From Adenophora triphylla var. japonica (Eukaryota; Streptophyta; Magnoliopsida; Asterales; Campanulaceae): DNA of 64,000 nucleotides. Every line of letters begins with the position of its first letter. The first letter of the stretch is position 1. The translations under genes and the position numbers were made by a program. The stretch is taken from assembly GCA_022495995.1 (NCBI GenBank), contig JAFEMH010002498.1:273078-337077 (forward strand), in the 5' to 3' direction. Positions 8,561-20,190 of the stretch are shown in pieces. The notes beneath the pieces are model-generated. The model was not told where the DNA came from and made no database searches. It worked only from the letters and a program-made list of their open reading frames with translations.

Positions 8561-11500
8561 ATGGCAAACGAGAAAGACTCCACCGAATCAAGTCAAGGGA
8601 ATGTGACGCCTCCATCACAAGGTGATACTACATTCAATAATGTTGCTCCCGCTCCTACAACTCATCACATCGGGCCATGGTGAGAAACCCGCGAAATTCA
8701 CCGGTGTGGATTTCAAGAGATGGCAACAGAAGATGCTCTTCTACTTGACCACCCTAAGCCTGCACCGCTTCTTAAAGGAAGATCCTCCGGCAGTAGAAAA
8801 AGGTGATCCGGACCCCCAAAGGCAAATGGCAAAGGAGGCTTGGGCTCACGGTAATTTTCTTTGTAAGAACTATATCTTGAATGGACTTGACGATGCACTA
8901 TACAATGTGTATAGTACAGTCGAGTTAGCCAAGACGTTGTGGAACACCTTGGAAAGAAAGTACAAGATCGAGGATGCCGGGTCAAAGAAATTTGTCGTCG
9001 GTAAGTATCTTGACTTTATGATGGTCGATTCCAAATCGGTAACAACTCAAGTAGATGAATTCCAAATCATTCTACATGGGCTTGATGCCGAGGGGATGAT
9101 CATGAATGATCCATTTAAGGTGGCTTCTATCATTGAAAAGTTGCCTCCTTCGTGGAAGGATTTCAAGAACTATCTCAAGCATAAACGCAAGGAGATGTCC
9201 TTGGAAGACATTGTTGTTCGTCTTCAAATAGAAGAGAACAATAGAATGAATGAGGCCAAAGTTGCTAAAGGCAAGATGGAGGCTAAGGTCAATCTCGCCG
9301 AGGCTAGCACGAGCGGCACAAAGAGAAAGCATTCCGAAACCGCCGGAATGCTAAGAAAGGGAAGAAGAAGACCTCTAAAAGGTTCAAGGGGTCGTGCTAT
9401 AATTGTGGCAAATCGGGCCACTTGTCAAGGGATTGTCGTCTCCCGAAGAAAGAGGCGAACAATGTTGACCACATGGACCTAGATTTTGCAAATGGTTGTA
9501 TTTGAAGCCAACGTTGCAAATTTGGAGGAGAACCCTAAATCATGGTGGATAGATACCGGTGCTACCCGCCATATTTGTGGTAACAAGGAAAGTTTCTCCT
9601 CCTATACTCCCATCTCCGGAAGAAAGCTTTACATGGGAAATTCAGCGACCTCCGATGTTCAAGGCATTGGAAACGTGATTTTGAAGATGACTTCCGAAAG
9701 AAGTAACCTTGTTGGATGTGCTTTGCATGTTCCAGACATCCGTAAAAATTTGGTGTCCGGCGCTTTGCTTAGTAAGGCCGGTTTTAGACTAGTATTCGAA
9801 TCCGACAAATTTGTACTAACCAAGAATGGTTTGTTTCTTGGAAAGGGTTACCTCGAGGAGGGCCTTTTAAATTGAATGTAATGACCGTGATCCGCCAAAG
9901 TGCGATGAATAAAAGTTGTGTTTCTTACGTTTATTTGTCGGAAAGTTCTAATTTATGGCATGATAGATTAGGACATGTAAACCTCGACACCATTAAGAAA
10001 TTAGCGAGACAAGATTTAATCCAAATGACTAAATCCGACTCGACTAATAGGTGCGAAGTTTGTGTTGAGGCAAAAATGACAAAATCGCCATTTAATGCCA
10101 TACAAAGAGACACAACTCCTCTCGAGTTAATTCACACCGACATATGTGATTTAAAACTAGTGCAAACTCGAGGAGGTAAAAAGTACTTCATTACATTTAT
10201 AGATGATTGCACTAAGTATTGCTATGTCTATCTCTTAAGAAGTAAGGATGAAGCCTTAGGGGCTTTTGAGACTTATAAGAAAGAAGTTGAGAATCAACTT
10301 AACTTGAAAATTAAGAAAATTAGAAGCGATAGAGGTGGAGAATATGAAGCACCGTTTGAAGGATTATGTTGGGAATCCGGCATAATTCATCAAACAACGG
10401 CTCCATATACCCCTCAATCTAATGGAGTTGCTGAACGCAAAACCGTACTCTCAAAGAGATGATGAACGCGCTTTGATCGGGCCTGTGCTTACCCGACAAC
10501 TTGTGGGGGGAAGCAATACTCACTTCTAATTATGTTCTTAATAAAATACCCAAGAAAGGTATTGATAAGACGCCCTATGAATTATGGCATAATCGTAGGC
10601 CATATTTTAAATACCTTAAAGTGTGGGGGTGTTTGGCCAAGGTTGAAGTACCTAAGCCTAAACAAGTCAACATTGGCCCAAAGACCATTGACTGTGTTTT
10701 TATTGGATATGCCAATAATAGTAGTGCCTATCGGTTTATAGTGCATAAATCGGACATTCCGGATATGCACGTAGGAACTACTATAGAATCAAGGAATGCG
10801 ATATTCTTTGAAAACATTTTTCCGGTTAAGGACAGGAAAGATGTAGGTTCTAATAAGAGAACACATGAGTCTACATCCGGTCCTTCTCAAATAGAAGATG
10901 AAGAACCGAGACGTAGCAAAAGGGCAAGAGTGGAAAAGACTTTTGGTCCTGATTTTCTATCTTACATGTTAGAAAACGAACCATCAACTGTTAAAGAAGC
11001 TTTGTCCGGTCCGGATAGTTCGTTCTGGAAGGAAGCTATTAACAAAGTGAAATAGAATCCATAATGCTCAACAATACTTGGGAATTAGTTGATCTCCCTC
11101 CAGGTTGCAAACCATTAGGTTGCAAATGGATCCTTAAACGGAAGTATAAGGCGGATGGATCTATCGAAAAGTACAAAGCTAGGCTAGTTGCCAAAGGCTT
11201 TAGACGAGAAAGAGGGATATGATTTCTTCGATACATACTCCCTGTCACAAGGATCACATCTATTCGTGTTCTCATAGCTATTGCAGCGGTGCATAATCTT
11301 GAGATACACCAAATGGATGTGAAGACCCTTTCCTTAATGGAGAACTTGATGAAGAAATTTACATGGAACAACCCGAAGGGTTCGTGGTTCCCGGTAAAGA
11401 AAGAAAGGTGTGTAAACTTGTAAAATCCTTGTATGGACTAAAACAAGCACCTAAACAATGGCATGAGAAGTTCGATAGAACCATGTTATCGAATGGATTC

Positions 11501-12343
11501 AAGATCAATGAATGTGACAAATGTGTCTACATTAAAGGAACATCTGAATCATTCGTTATCGTTTGTCTTTATGTAGACGACATGCTCATAATGGGAAGTA
11601 ATCATGATTTAATCATGAATACCAAAGGCATGTTAAAGAAGAACTTTGACATGAAAGACATGGGATTAGGCGATGTAATATTAGGGATAAAGATCTCTAG
11701 AACATCCGAAGGATTAGTTCTTTCACAATCCCATTACCTAGAGAATATTCTTCGGAAATTCAATGTCTTTGATGACCCTCAGGCTAAGACACTGTAGACT
11801 TGGCTCTACATTTAGCCAAGAACAAAGGGGAACCAGCTTTCTCAACCTGGAATATGCAAGAATAATTGGCGAGTCTAATGTACTTAACAAATTGTACTCG
11901 TCCGTACATTGCATATTCGGTGAGTAAACTAAGTAGGTTCACAAGCAATCCTAGTACCGATCATTGGAAAGCACTAATGAGAGTACTAAGATATTTAAAG
12001 TATACATTAAACCATGGGATACTTTACAATAAATATCCAGCCAGTATTAGAAGGATCTTTGTGATGCCAATTGGATATCGGACACGAAAGACTCTAAATC
12101 CACAAGTGGATATGTATTCACTATAGGTGGAGGAGCGTGTCATGGAAATCCTCCAAACAAACGTGTATAGCCGGTATCCATGATGGAGTCTGAGTTTATC
12201 GCGTTAGATAAAGCTAGGGAAGAAGCAGAATGGCTTAAGAACTTCCCCGGAGGATGTTCCTTGTTGGAGCAAACCTCGTGCTCGCTGTACTAATCCATTG
12301 TGATAGTCAATCGGCAATTGGAAGGGCACAGAATAGTATGTAC

Positions 12344-12375
<32 letters not shown>

Positions 12376-12512
12376 CAATACCATTAGACAGGTTGATCAA
12401 GAATGCCGTTATCACCATTGATTATGTAAAATCATGTGATAACTTAGCGGATCCATTTACCAAAGGTATAAATAGAGATCAACTGTATAAACCGTTAAGG
12501 GAATGGGTTTAA
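8561..12512 (+). pseudogene. Copia gag-pol polyprotein, broken by several frameshifts
   Basis: The gag ATG at 8561 opens 36 codons and then hits a stop; the gag body (GEKPAKFTGVDFKRWQQKM) continues in another frame to about 9330. A CCHC zinc knuckle (CYNCGKSGHLSRDC) at 9393-9440 is in yet another frame. The protease has [13 protein letters not shown] at about 9541. The pre-integrase part shows LWHDRLGH. The integrase has HTDICDLK, FIDDCTKY and SDRGGEYE, spanning the DDE residues, then PQSNGVAERK, with a break near 10460. The reverse transcriptase is split near 11055, 11215 and 11340; YVDDMLIMG is present at about 11570. RNase H (11866-12512) is split at 12126 and 12200. Such proteins copy the element RNA into DNA in cytoplasmic particles and integrate it. 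This copy cannot make a full polyprotein, so any recent movement needed help from another copy. I do not place it in a Copia lineage with confidence. Confidence 0.9.
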
Positions 12513-13100
12513 AACCCACAACAAAAGAACTTATAGCGGACACTCAACCTTGAGAAATGGAGATCCCAGGCCCTTGGTTCAATGAGACAACCAAGTTATA
12601 AGTTCTAGTAGAGTTACTTGGAAACAACAACTCGGTTTATTAACCTGGAGATGTTGAATACTCATTCCCGTAACATCCAAGTACAAGCACATGCAAAGAA
12701 GGGTAAGGTTAAGTTGAGAAAACTTTTAATGATTTCTATACCTACGGGTGGAGTAGTGCATGATACTCCTTATAGTGAGAATCACCTATATAAGTGAGAG
12801 GTAATAAGGCCGCCTCTAAATGAACGCTTATGAATGAGATACGGTCCAGGGCCAAAATGGACAAAACGTGAGAACAACAATTGTTAGAGCACATTTGTTA
12901 TTATGTGAGTATTATTGTCTTGGTATACACCCAGACATCGGCTGGTTCAAAGCGACTCGCTACCAAATGGCTAGTATATCCGATAATATTTCACTAGGAA
13001 AGATTCAAGGCCACAAGCTATCTATCCCGATATAATAATAGTTCGCCGGAACTTTGGACGAAATTGCATACATGCATTAATTGTCATTCATGTGGGGGAT

Positions 13101-13947
13101 TGTTGGAAATAGATAACGGAAAGTTAAGTTTGACTTAACGTTGATCTAGTTTCTAACGGAAGTTCGTTATTTGTTAACGAAACTTGTTACAAAATGTATT
13201 CTACATTTGTTGTAGATTATTAAACTCATTTAATGTCTCTAAACCGTTTAGGGTGAATGAGAATTAATGACAAGTGTTTTTTGTAACTTAACGAGAGTTA
13301 AATAAAGGGTTAAAGTTAACTTGGATTGACTTGGACTGATCCAAATTGGTTTGGGTCACAACTGTTCCCAAAAAGGTTTTCGTGACCTTTCAGTTCTGGG
13401 CTTCAGCGCGGTCGCGCTCCAGCCTAGAGCGGCCGCGCTGATTTAAGTTTAAATCTTGGCCTGGTCTCGGCATGAGAGCGCGGTCGCGCTCAAGGCAAGA
13501 GCGGCCGCGCTCGTGGGCGAGAATGAGCAGTTTTGGCACCTCTTGAAGTGAAAAGCCATGAACCCTTTAAATCTCTTTAAATACCTTCCCTCCGAATTTC
13601 AATTTACACATACAGTCATTTGAGCCTTCCAACCCTCTAGAGAGATAGATTAACATAGCCAAATCATATCATCTTGTTGCATCAAATCTTTTCAAGTCCA
13701 AAGTTCTAAAACTTTTGTTGTTCGTTAGATTAGTTATATTGGAGTGCTCCTTATAACTAATAGTAAGTCGTTTTATCTTACTAGAGTTTTGTCATACAAC
13801 CGTAAGCACCAGTGCGGGACAAATAACTCTTACGAAGATTGTATTAAATACAAGACTCGACTTGAATCCCTTTGTTTTTCAATCTCCGTTACTTTTGCTG
13901 TCAGTTTTTTCGTTAAGTCTTAAAAAAGCCATAGCATTTGTCCAACA
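13101..13947 (+). repeat. 3' LTR of the Copia element
   Basis: Near-identical to 7681-8528. Differences by eye include a changed base in the first GC block, an altered stretch after GTGGGC, and single changes near 13750, 13833 and 13910-13925. Confidence 0.9.
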
Positions 13948-14010
13948 ATAAATATTTGATATTTCATTAAATGATCATCAAACTTATTTTTTTGGCTAAC
14001 AAAATATCCC

Positions 14011-15588
14011 TTAATTGATTGCAATTAATTTTTTCCACTTTATGGAATAAAATGACATTATTATGTGTGTTTTCTTGTGTGGTAAAAATGGAAGTCTTTT
14101 GTAGGCTGGTTCTTCGGCAAAGATTATGAGCGGGTTAGAATCAGGATCTACCATGTTAATAGTAGCCAATTTAGATAGAACATCTGCCACTTGATTGTCC
14201 TCCCTTCCTATCTGACTTATTTCAAAAAAAATCAGTTTTTCCGTCATGTCTAGGACGAGATTTTTATATTTTGTAAGTATGAGATGTTGAGTGTTATACT
14301 CCCCCTACTAGTAGCTGGGAGTCATAGAAGGTGACGATTTTGATTGCTCCATAGAAGGAAGCCAACCCAATGTCAAATATCAAGGCCTCGTACTCCGCTT
14401 GATTGTTGGAGACAGGAAACTTAAATCTGATTATGTCTTGGATGGTGTGCTCCCCATCGAAGCTTGCTAGTACAACTCCAGCTCCGCTTCTTTTCTTAGT
14501 GGTCGAACCATCCGTATATATGACCCAACAGTTGGATGGGAGCTCGATGGTCGGTTCTTCCCCGTAGGTTTTGCGCTTATGGGAGGTGGGGTCGTGCTCA
14601 CCTATGAAGGCGGTTTCAACCATAAAATCGATCGGAGAGTGTGCTAAGAGTGTCTTCCTAGATTGGTATACGATATCAAACTCGGTGAGTTCGATTGACC
14701 AATTAAGGAGACGTCTGAATAGTCCAACTTATGCAAGATTTTCTTCGGGCGCATTGGTATACACGGATATGGGATGTGCGAGTAAATATGCTCGTAGCTT
14801 TTTGTCGCTATGACTAGGGCTTAAGCTATCTTTCTGCGTTGAAGTATCTGCTCTCCACATCTGATAGTGCCTTGGAGACATAATAGATTGGTTTCTGTGG
14901 TTCCTCCATTCCTTACTAGTATCGCAGCTCTAGCGTTGTCCGTGGCTGCTAAGAAGACATACAACATCTCTCCAGTAACTGAGTTTCTCAACAAAGGAGG
15001 GGATCCCAAGTACTCCTTCAGCTGTTTGAATGATTCTGAGCATTCAAATGTCCAGGAGAAGCTCTTGGTCCCCTTCTGGACTTTGAAGAAAGGCAGCGAT
15101 TTTTCAGCAGACTTTGCAATGAATCTCCTAAGTGCAGCTATTCTTCCATTCATCCTTTGAACCTCCTTGATGTTGGTAGGTTCTTTCATGTCAATCAAGG
15201 CTTTTATTTTCTTCGAATTTGCCTCGATTCCTCTTTGTGATACCATAAAGCCTAGGAACTTTTCGGCCATTACCCCGAACACACATTTACTTGGATTCAG
15301 TTTCATGTTGTTTGCTCGTAGGTTATCAAAAGTTTCCTCCATGTTTGGAACGTGACTGTCGTTCCTAGTCTTGATGACCATGTCATCTATGTAGGCTTCC
15401 ATGTTGTGGCATATCTGCTCCCCAAAGACTTTGTTGACCATGCGCTGGTAGGTTGCGCCTGCATTCTTGAGCCCGAAGGGCATCATAGTGTAACAATAAA
15501 TTCCTCCAGCTGCCTGGAAGGCTGTTTTTTTTAATATCTTCCTTAACCATTTTTATCTGGGGTAGGCATCTAGGAAGCTTAGAGTTTT
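14011..15588 (-). pseudogene. Gypsy reverse transcriptase (C-terminal part) and RNase H
   Basis: 15588-14821 encodes TLSFLDAY, a frameshifted stretch, then MMPFGLKNAGATYQRM, the active-site motif AYIDDMVIKT, the KLNPSKCVFG block and the connection domain. After a gap at 14820-14624 the RNase H frame 14623-14294 carries YTDGS (catalytic Asp) and QAEYEAL (catalytic Glu). A last frame, 14247-14011, has the RNase H tail REDNQVADVLSKLA. Frame breaks occur near 15540, 14880 and 14290. The 5' part of the reverse transcriptase continues at 21578 across the inserted element. Confidence 0.85.
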
Positions 15589-15593
15589 ATGTC

Positions 15594-16980
15594 TGACAGG
15601 CTAAAGTCGCACGCCTACAAATTAAATACCAAGACAAGACTCGGCTACAAAACTGCAGCAAGGGCAAGTCCAGGGTCGATCAACTGAAGAACGGTTATTC
15701 GTTTGTGTAATAGTCACAGACCAGTTTGGGGGTTGTTTGATTTGAGTGTTGTAATTAAACTAAAGCAAGAAAATAGAGTTGTAGACAATAATTTAAAGAG
15801 CACCTCGGATAAATAAAACTATCAATGTTTATCAATCAATATCATTGATTCATTCTTTCTGTTCTTCCCCTAATCACTTGATCACGAGATATAAAATTTC
15901 TATCTCTTCTTTGATAGTAGTTAATAGCGGGGACACGCTCAACCAGGAACCCTAATCGATAAATAAAACCTAGCCGACACGGTCAAGATTCTAAATATTA
16001 ATTGATGAAATTCTAAGAGATGAAGATCAAGGAATTATTCTATTCTTTTTCAAATAGAAGATAAAACTAATTTTACCCCAATCACAATTCAAGATGACAC
16101 ATACAAGAACTATGAAATTGCTACAATGAAAACCCTAGTCCGACACGATAAAAGGGAATTCTAGCAAAAATCAATTAAAAAGATTAAGAAATTGATCAAG
16201 TTTCAAAACCCTAGAAATCGATTTAACAATAAACACGAGTAAAATTATAATTAGGAAGAAAGAGATAGAAAGAATAAAACCTCAATTGATCTTCAAAACA
16301 GATCAAGATTTATTATCCAAAGTGGTGGAAGTTTAAGCTTCCATTAAAATCAAAAACCAAAACTTTGAATTTGTTCTAAGCCAAAACCTTGGTCCAGCCG
16401 TCTTGATCTTCCAGCCGTCCCTCCTTGGACAATACAATAAAGAAAGTCTATCCCCTCTCTCTCTCTCAAAACCCTAGGTTAAAAAGGAAAAATAAATAAA
16501 ATAAATAAAAACATAAAAACTCCAAAAAAATTCACGTCGCTTGCTGGCCGCTGAAGGCACGACTCGTCCTTTGTGGGATGACTCGTCCCACTTCTTCCTC
16601 ACTCAGATTCTGGCGTCCCTTTTATGGGGACGAGTTGGTGAAAGTCGGGGACGACTCGTCCCCTTCTTTGCCGACCTCTTCCAGGTCTTCCTTCTTCTTT
16701 CTCTTTCAATTCTTGTCAATGAATTGCTTCGAATTTTCTTCCGTTGACTTGATCTTGAACTTTGATTTGATTCTTGAATACTTGTTTTGGCTTCATGAAA
16801 CCATTACACCCGATTACATAAAAGAATGACTAATTTCTCTTGGATTACAATAATCTCTCAATAAAGCCTCACAATACAAAATACTCTCAATATTACATCA
16901 AACCTATCTAAATACATCAAGATTGAACATAATAAGCACGGAAAATATAGGAATTAGATAGTATGAAATACGCCACATCA
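15594..16980 (-). repeat. 3' LTR (left copy) of the Athila-like element
   Basis: 1387 bp, TG...CA. Between about 16555 and 16670 it holds several copies of ACTCGTCC and its complement, including the near-palindrome GGGGACGACTCGTCCCC. Confidence 0.9.
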
Positions 16981-16996
16981 AATACCCCCACGCTTA
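16981..16996 (-). other. Polypurine tract of the Athila-like element
   Basis: The minus strand reads AAGCGTGGGGGTATT directly before the 3' LTR, the expected start site for plus-strand DNA synthesis. Two further copies of the core GCGTGGGGG occur inside the element, at about 17200 and 17666. Confidence 0.65.
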
Positions 16997-17752
16997 GACC
17001 ATTACTCGTCCCTGAGTATTATTCTAAACTCCAATCTAAACCCTGGTCTAAAAACAAATGCATGGGAGGTAAATGATTCCTATTCTCCTCTAATCCTCCA
17101 AAAAAAGAATGTCAACCAAAATAAAAATAACCATCGGAGTATAGAAACTAAGATCCACACAAATAAGCCAAGGGGAACTAAATTTGCCCTATGTTTCCCC
17201 CACGCTTGGCTCACACTACATACACCCTCATAAAAAGAAATCATTGTTAAGGTTGCGATCCTTAAACAAAGATTTACCTCGTGAAAAGCACCAACACCCC
17301 TTATAACTCCAACAGTGAACGAGGGTTTCTAAATCCTAGGCACCACTATCCAAACCTCCTACTCCAATAATGGTCCTACCCAACACTCCAAAACCTCCCT
17401 TATGTCTTCACTCCGGTGATATAACAGATAGAAAATATTCAATTCTCACCTTTTGCCTAGGTGCCTTTTTCGGTCTTCACCTAGCCTCTCATTTTTTCAT
17501 TTTTTCATTTTTTTTTCATAAAAACACACCCTCTCCTTTTGCCTAAGTGCCCTCTCGGATTTTCACTTAGCCTCTCTTTTGTTTTTGAATCTTTTTATGT
17601 TTTTTTTTTTTTTTTTTTTTGGGGTCAAAAACAACCAAATTTACAATGATACAATCTCCCTATACCCCCACGCTTAAACTAGACATTGTCCTCAATGAAT
17701 TAAACAATTAAAACAGAACAATAAAAACATGGGGAAAAAGGGCACCAAGGGA
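16997..17752 (-). other. Non-coding 3' region of the Athila-like element
   Basis: No coding signal. It contains two repeats with CTTTTGCCTAGGTGCC / CTTTTGCCTAAGTGCC near 17450 and 17535, a long T run at 17600-17620, and extra polypurine-like cores at about 17200 and 17666. Confidence 0.6.
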
Positions 17753-20100
17753 CTAATTAAAGGGACGGGAGGCTCCACCAACATGAGCCTCATCAATGTA
17801 AGGGGGATGAAAGTAATCTTCATTTACCTCTAGAAGATATTTGGTTTCCATGACATGCCTCCCCGTTGGAGACCATTTAGGCTTTCCCTTTTTCTTTTGC
17901 TTCCCTTCTTTCTTCCTCGGTGGTTCACCTTTCTTTGCCTCCTCCGGCTTCATTTTAGAAAGTTTCACCTCATCTATCTTGGCCTCCTCCTTGATACTCG
18001 GCTCCCTCAAGTCCATGGCGCAAACTTTACGAACATTGTTCTTAGGAAAATTCTTCTCATCAAACATATCAAACCCAATTTTCTTCCCATCGAACTCCAT
18101 CGTTACAGAACCACTAGACACATCTAGCTTGGTATGAGAAGTAGACATAAACGGCCTACCCAACAGAATAGGAGCCTCAAAGTCCGTCTCCATCTCAAGC
18201 ACATAAAAATCTGTCGGGAAAATCAAGTCACCAACCCGGACTTCAACATCTCTCACTACCCCCTTGGGGTATGCGTTGGACTTATCCGCCAACTGTATAA
18301 CCACTCGAGTATCCTCCAATTTACCCAATTTAAGGTCTTCAAACAATGTATAAGGCATAACATTGATTGAAGCCCCTAAATCGAGTATAGCCTTCTGCAC
18401 CGAGCTACCCCTCAACGATATCGGAACCACGAACATGCCCGAATCACTACACTTTTTGGGCATCTTTTTCTGATAAACTGCGCTCACATGCTCAATCACC
18501 TTCACTTTCTTCAGCTCACCCTTCTTTGGAGTCCTCTTCGGTGTGCACAATTCCTTCAAAAATTTAGCGTATCTAGGAACTGTTTTGAGAAGGTCCAATA
18601 ACGGGATATTCACCTCAATGTTCTTGAAAGTATCAAACATATGCTTCTCTGATTCCTTTGAAGCGTCTCTCTTCAATGCCTCCGGAAAAGGAACTTCCGG
18701 CTCATAGACATGCAACGGTGGTGGAACATATTTCTCTTCAGGGGTCTTCTCTACCTTCTCTTCCACCACTAACTCCGGTTCAACTTTCTTTTTAATCTCC
18801 TGTTCAGGCTCTTTAGGAACCATTTGCCCCTCAACTTTCTTCTTTCTCCTCACATAAACAACACTAACATTATGCTTTGGAAGTTGCTCAGCCTGAGGTG
18901 GTGATTTTGCCGCCTCTCTAGCTTTCATTCTTACCACTGTGTCTGCAATCTGCCCCATTTGTCTCTCCAGGTTACCAATACTAGCATCAGTCCTCTGCGA
19001 TCTGCTTTGAAGACTAGCGATACTCGTATCGGTCCTCTGCGATCTTCTTGAAGACCGCTGGATAAGGTGCTCATACTCTGAGCCAGTATACGGAACATGT
19101 CATCTGTAGACTGCTGCTGCTGCTGTTGTGGTGGTTGTCCCCATCTATCATAGGGTTGATTACCCCCATAGTTATACTGTCTCTGCTGCTGCTGCGGGAA
19201 CCCAACTGAATTCACATTCTCCTGACCTTCTGTCCGACTCAACAGCAATTGCTTCATCATACATTTCAACTCCATGACATCGGACTCAAGCTTCTCATTC
19301 TCCCCACTGCTTGTGCTCATAGCACTAACCTGTCTGACACTGGATCTCCTCCCATGTGTTTGGGTACTCCTTGCTAGCTCCTCTAGCAATTTAAGGCTTC
19401 CTCGGCCGTCTTATTCAGAATCGCCCGCAACAAGAATCTATCATCCTCTTATCCTGCATAAGTAATCCCTCGTAGAAGTAGACTATCAGCTGGTCATCAG
19501 TATACCCATGATAAGGGCAGCTCCTGCAGAGAGTATGGAAGCGAGTATAGTACTCATATAAGGTCTCATCTGCCTTCTGCTCCATGTTGCTGATATCCCG
19601 CTTCATAATATTTATGCAGTCGAGTGGGAAGAACTCATCCAAAAATGCCTCCTTCATCTGTTGCCGGTGGTTATGCATTCGGGGCCGAGATGATAATACC
19701 ACATGTTAGCTCTGGCCTTCAAGGTGAAGGAGAAGACTCGAAGAAGAAGCTGCTCAATTGGAAGATTAACAGGCTTCATACTGTTGCAAACTTGCACGAA
19801 CTGAGATACGTGCGGTCGGGTTTTCTCAGGGTAACCCACTGAAACTAGGCAATTGATTTAGTAACCCGGCTTCAACTCAAATGTAACTCCGCGAGCAAAG
19901 CGGGAAAGTAATGGCACTGCGGTTGCTCCGTCCAATTAGGAGCGGTTTTACTTTGAGTGTGCAGGGTGCTCTATCACCCATCTCTTTCTTGATAGTCCTT
20001 TCAATTTCTGGATCAAGAAGCTCAAGAGAATAATCAGGAACGGGTATGGACCAAACAATGATCCACACCACAAAGGGACAGGGGGTGAAACTAATAAAGA
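17753..20100 (-). pseudogene. Athila-like gag and aspartic protease, frameshifted
   Basis: Reading leftwards from about 20050: the gag start (LLDPEIERTIKKEMGD), then 19839-19654 (MGYPEKTRPHVSQFVQVC), then 19702-19415 with the conserved gag fold (FLDEFFPLDCINIMKRDISN, YTRFHTLCRSCPYHG), then 19389-18931 with a Gln-rich linker (QQQQQ), then 18958-17753. The last frame has a Lys/Glu-rich spacer followed by a retropepsin-like domain with the active-site motif LDLGASINVMP and the later LLGRPFM flap-side block, and ends in a Lys-rich tail and PFN stop. DLGA in place of the common DTGA is usual in this group. At least three frame changes separate the pieces. The open protease frame is 401 codons, long for decayed sequence. 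Confidence 0.85.
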
Positions 20101-20171
20101 GATAAAAGACAAACAAATAAAATAAAATGACAGAATTTAAATAAGAACACAAACAAATAAACACTGTTCCC

Positions 20172-20190
20172 CGGCAACGGCGGCAAAATT
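20172..20190 (-). other. Primer-binding site of the Athila-like element
   Basis: Next to the right LTR the minus strand reads TGCCGCCGTTGCCGGGGA. This differs at one base from the primer site I recall for Athila/Calypso-type elements (complementary to tRNA-Asp). It fixes the minus orientation. Confidence 0.7.

Larger units (their letters stand above)
7681..13947 (+). mobile_element. Ty1/Copia LTR retrotransposon, 6.27 kb
   Basis: Two long terminal repeats (848 and 847 bp) begin TGTTGG and end CCAACA, and the whole element is flanked by the 5-bp duplication ATAAA (7676-7680 and 13948-13952). Gene order is gag, protease, integrase, reverse transcriptase, RNase H, which defines Copia. A purine-rich tract (TGTGGGGGAT) lies directly before the right LTR at 13091-13100. 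The sequence after the left LTR (ATCGTAAGAGTTAATT) is not the usual initiator-Met primer site. By eye the LTRs differ at about ten places, so the insertion is fairly recent, yet the coding region is broken in several places. Confidence 0.95.
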
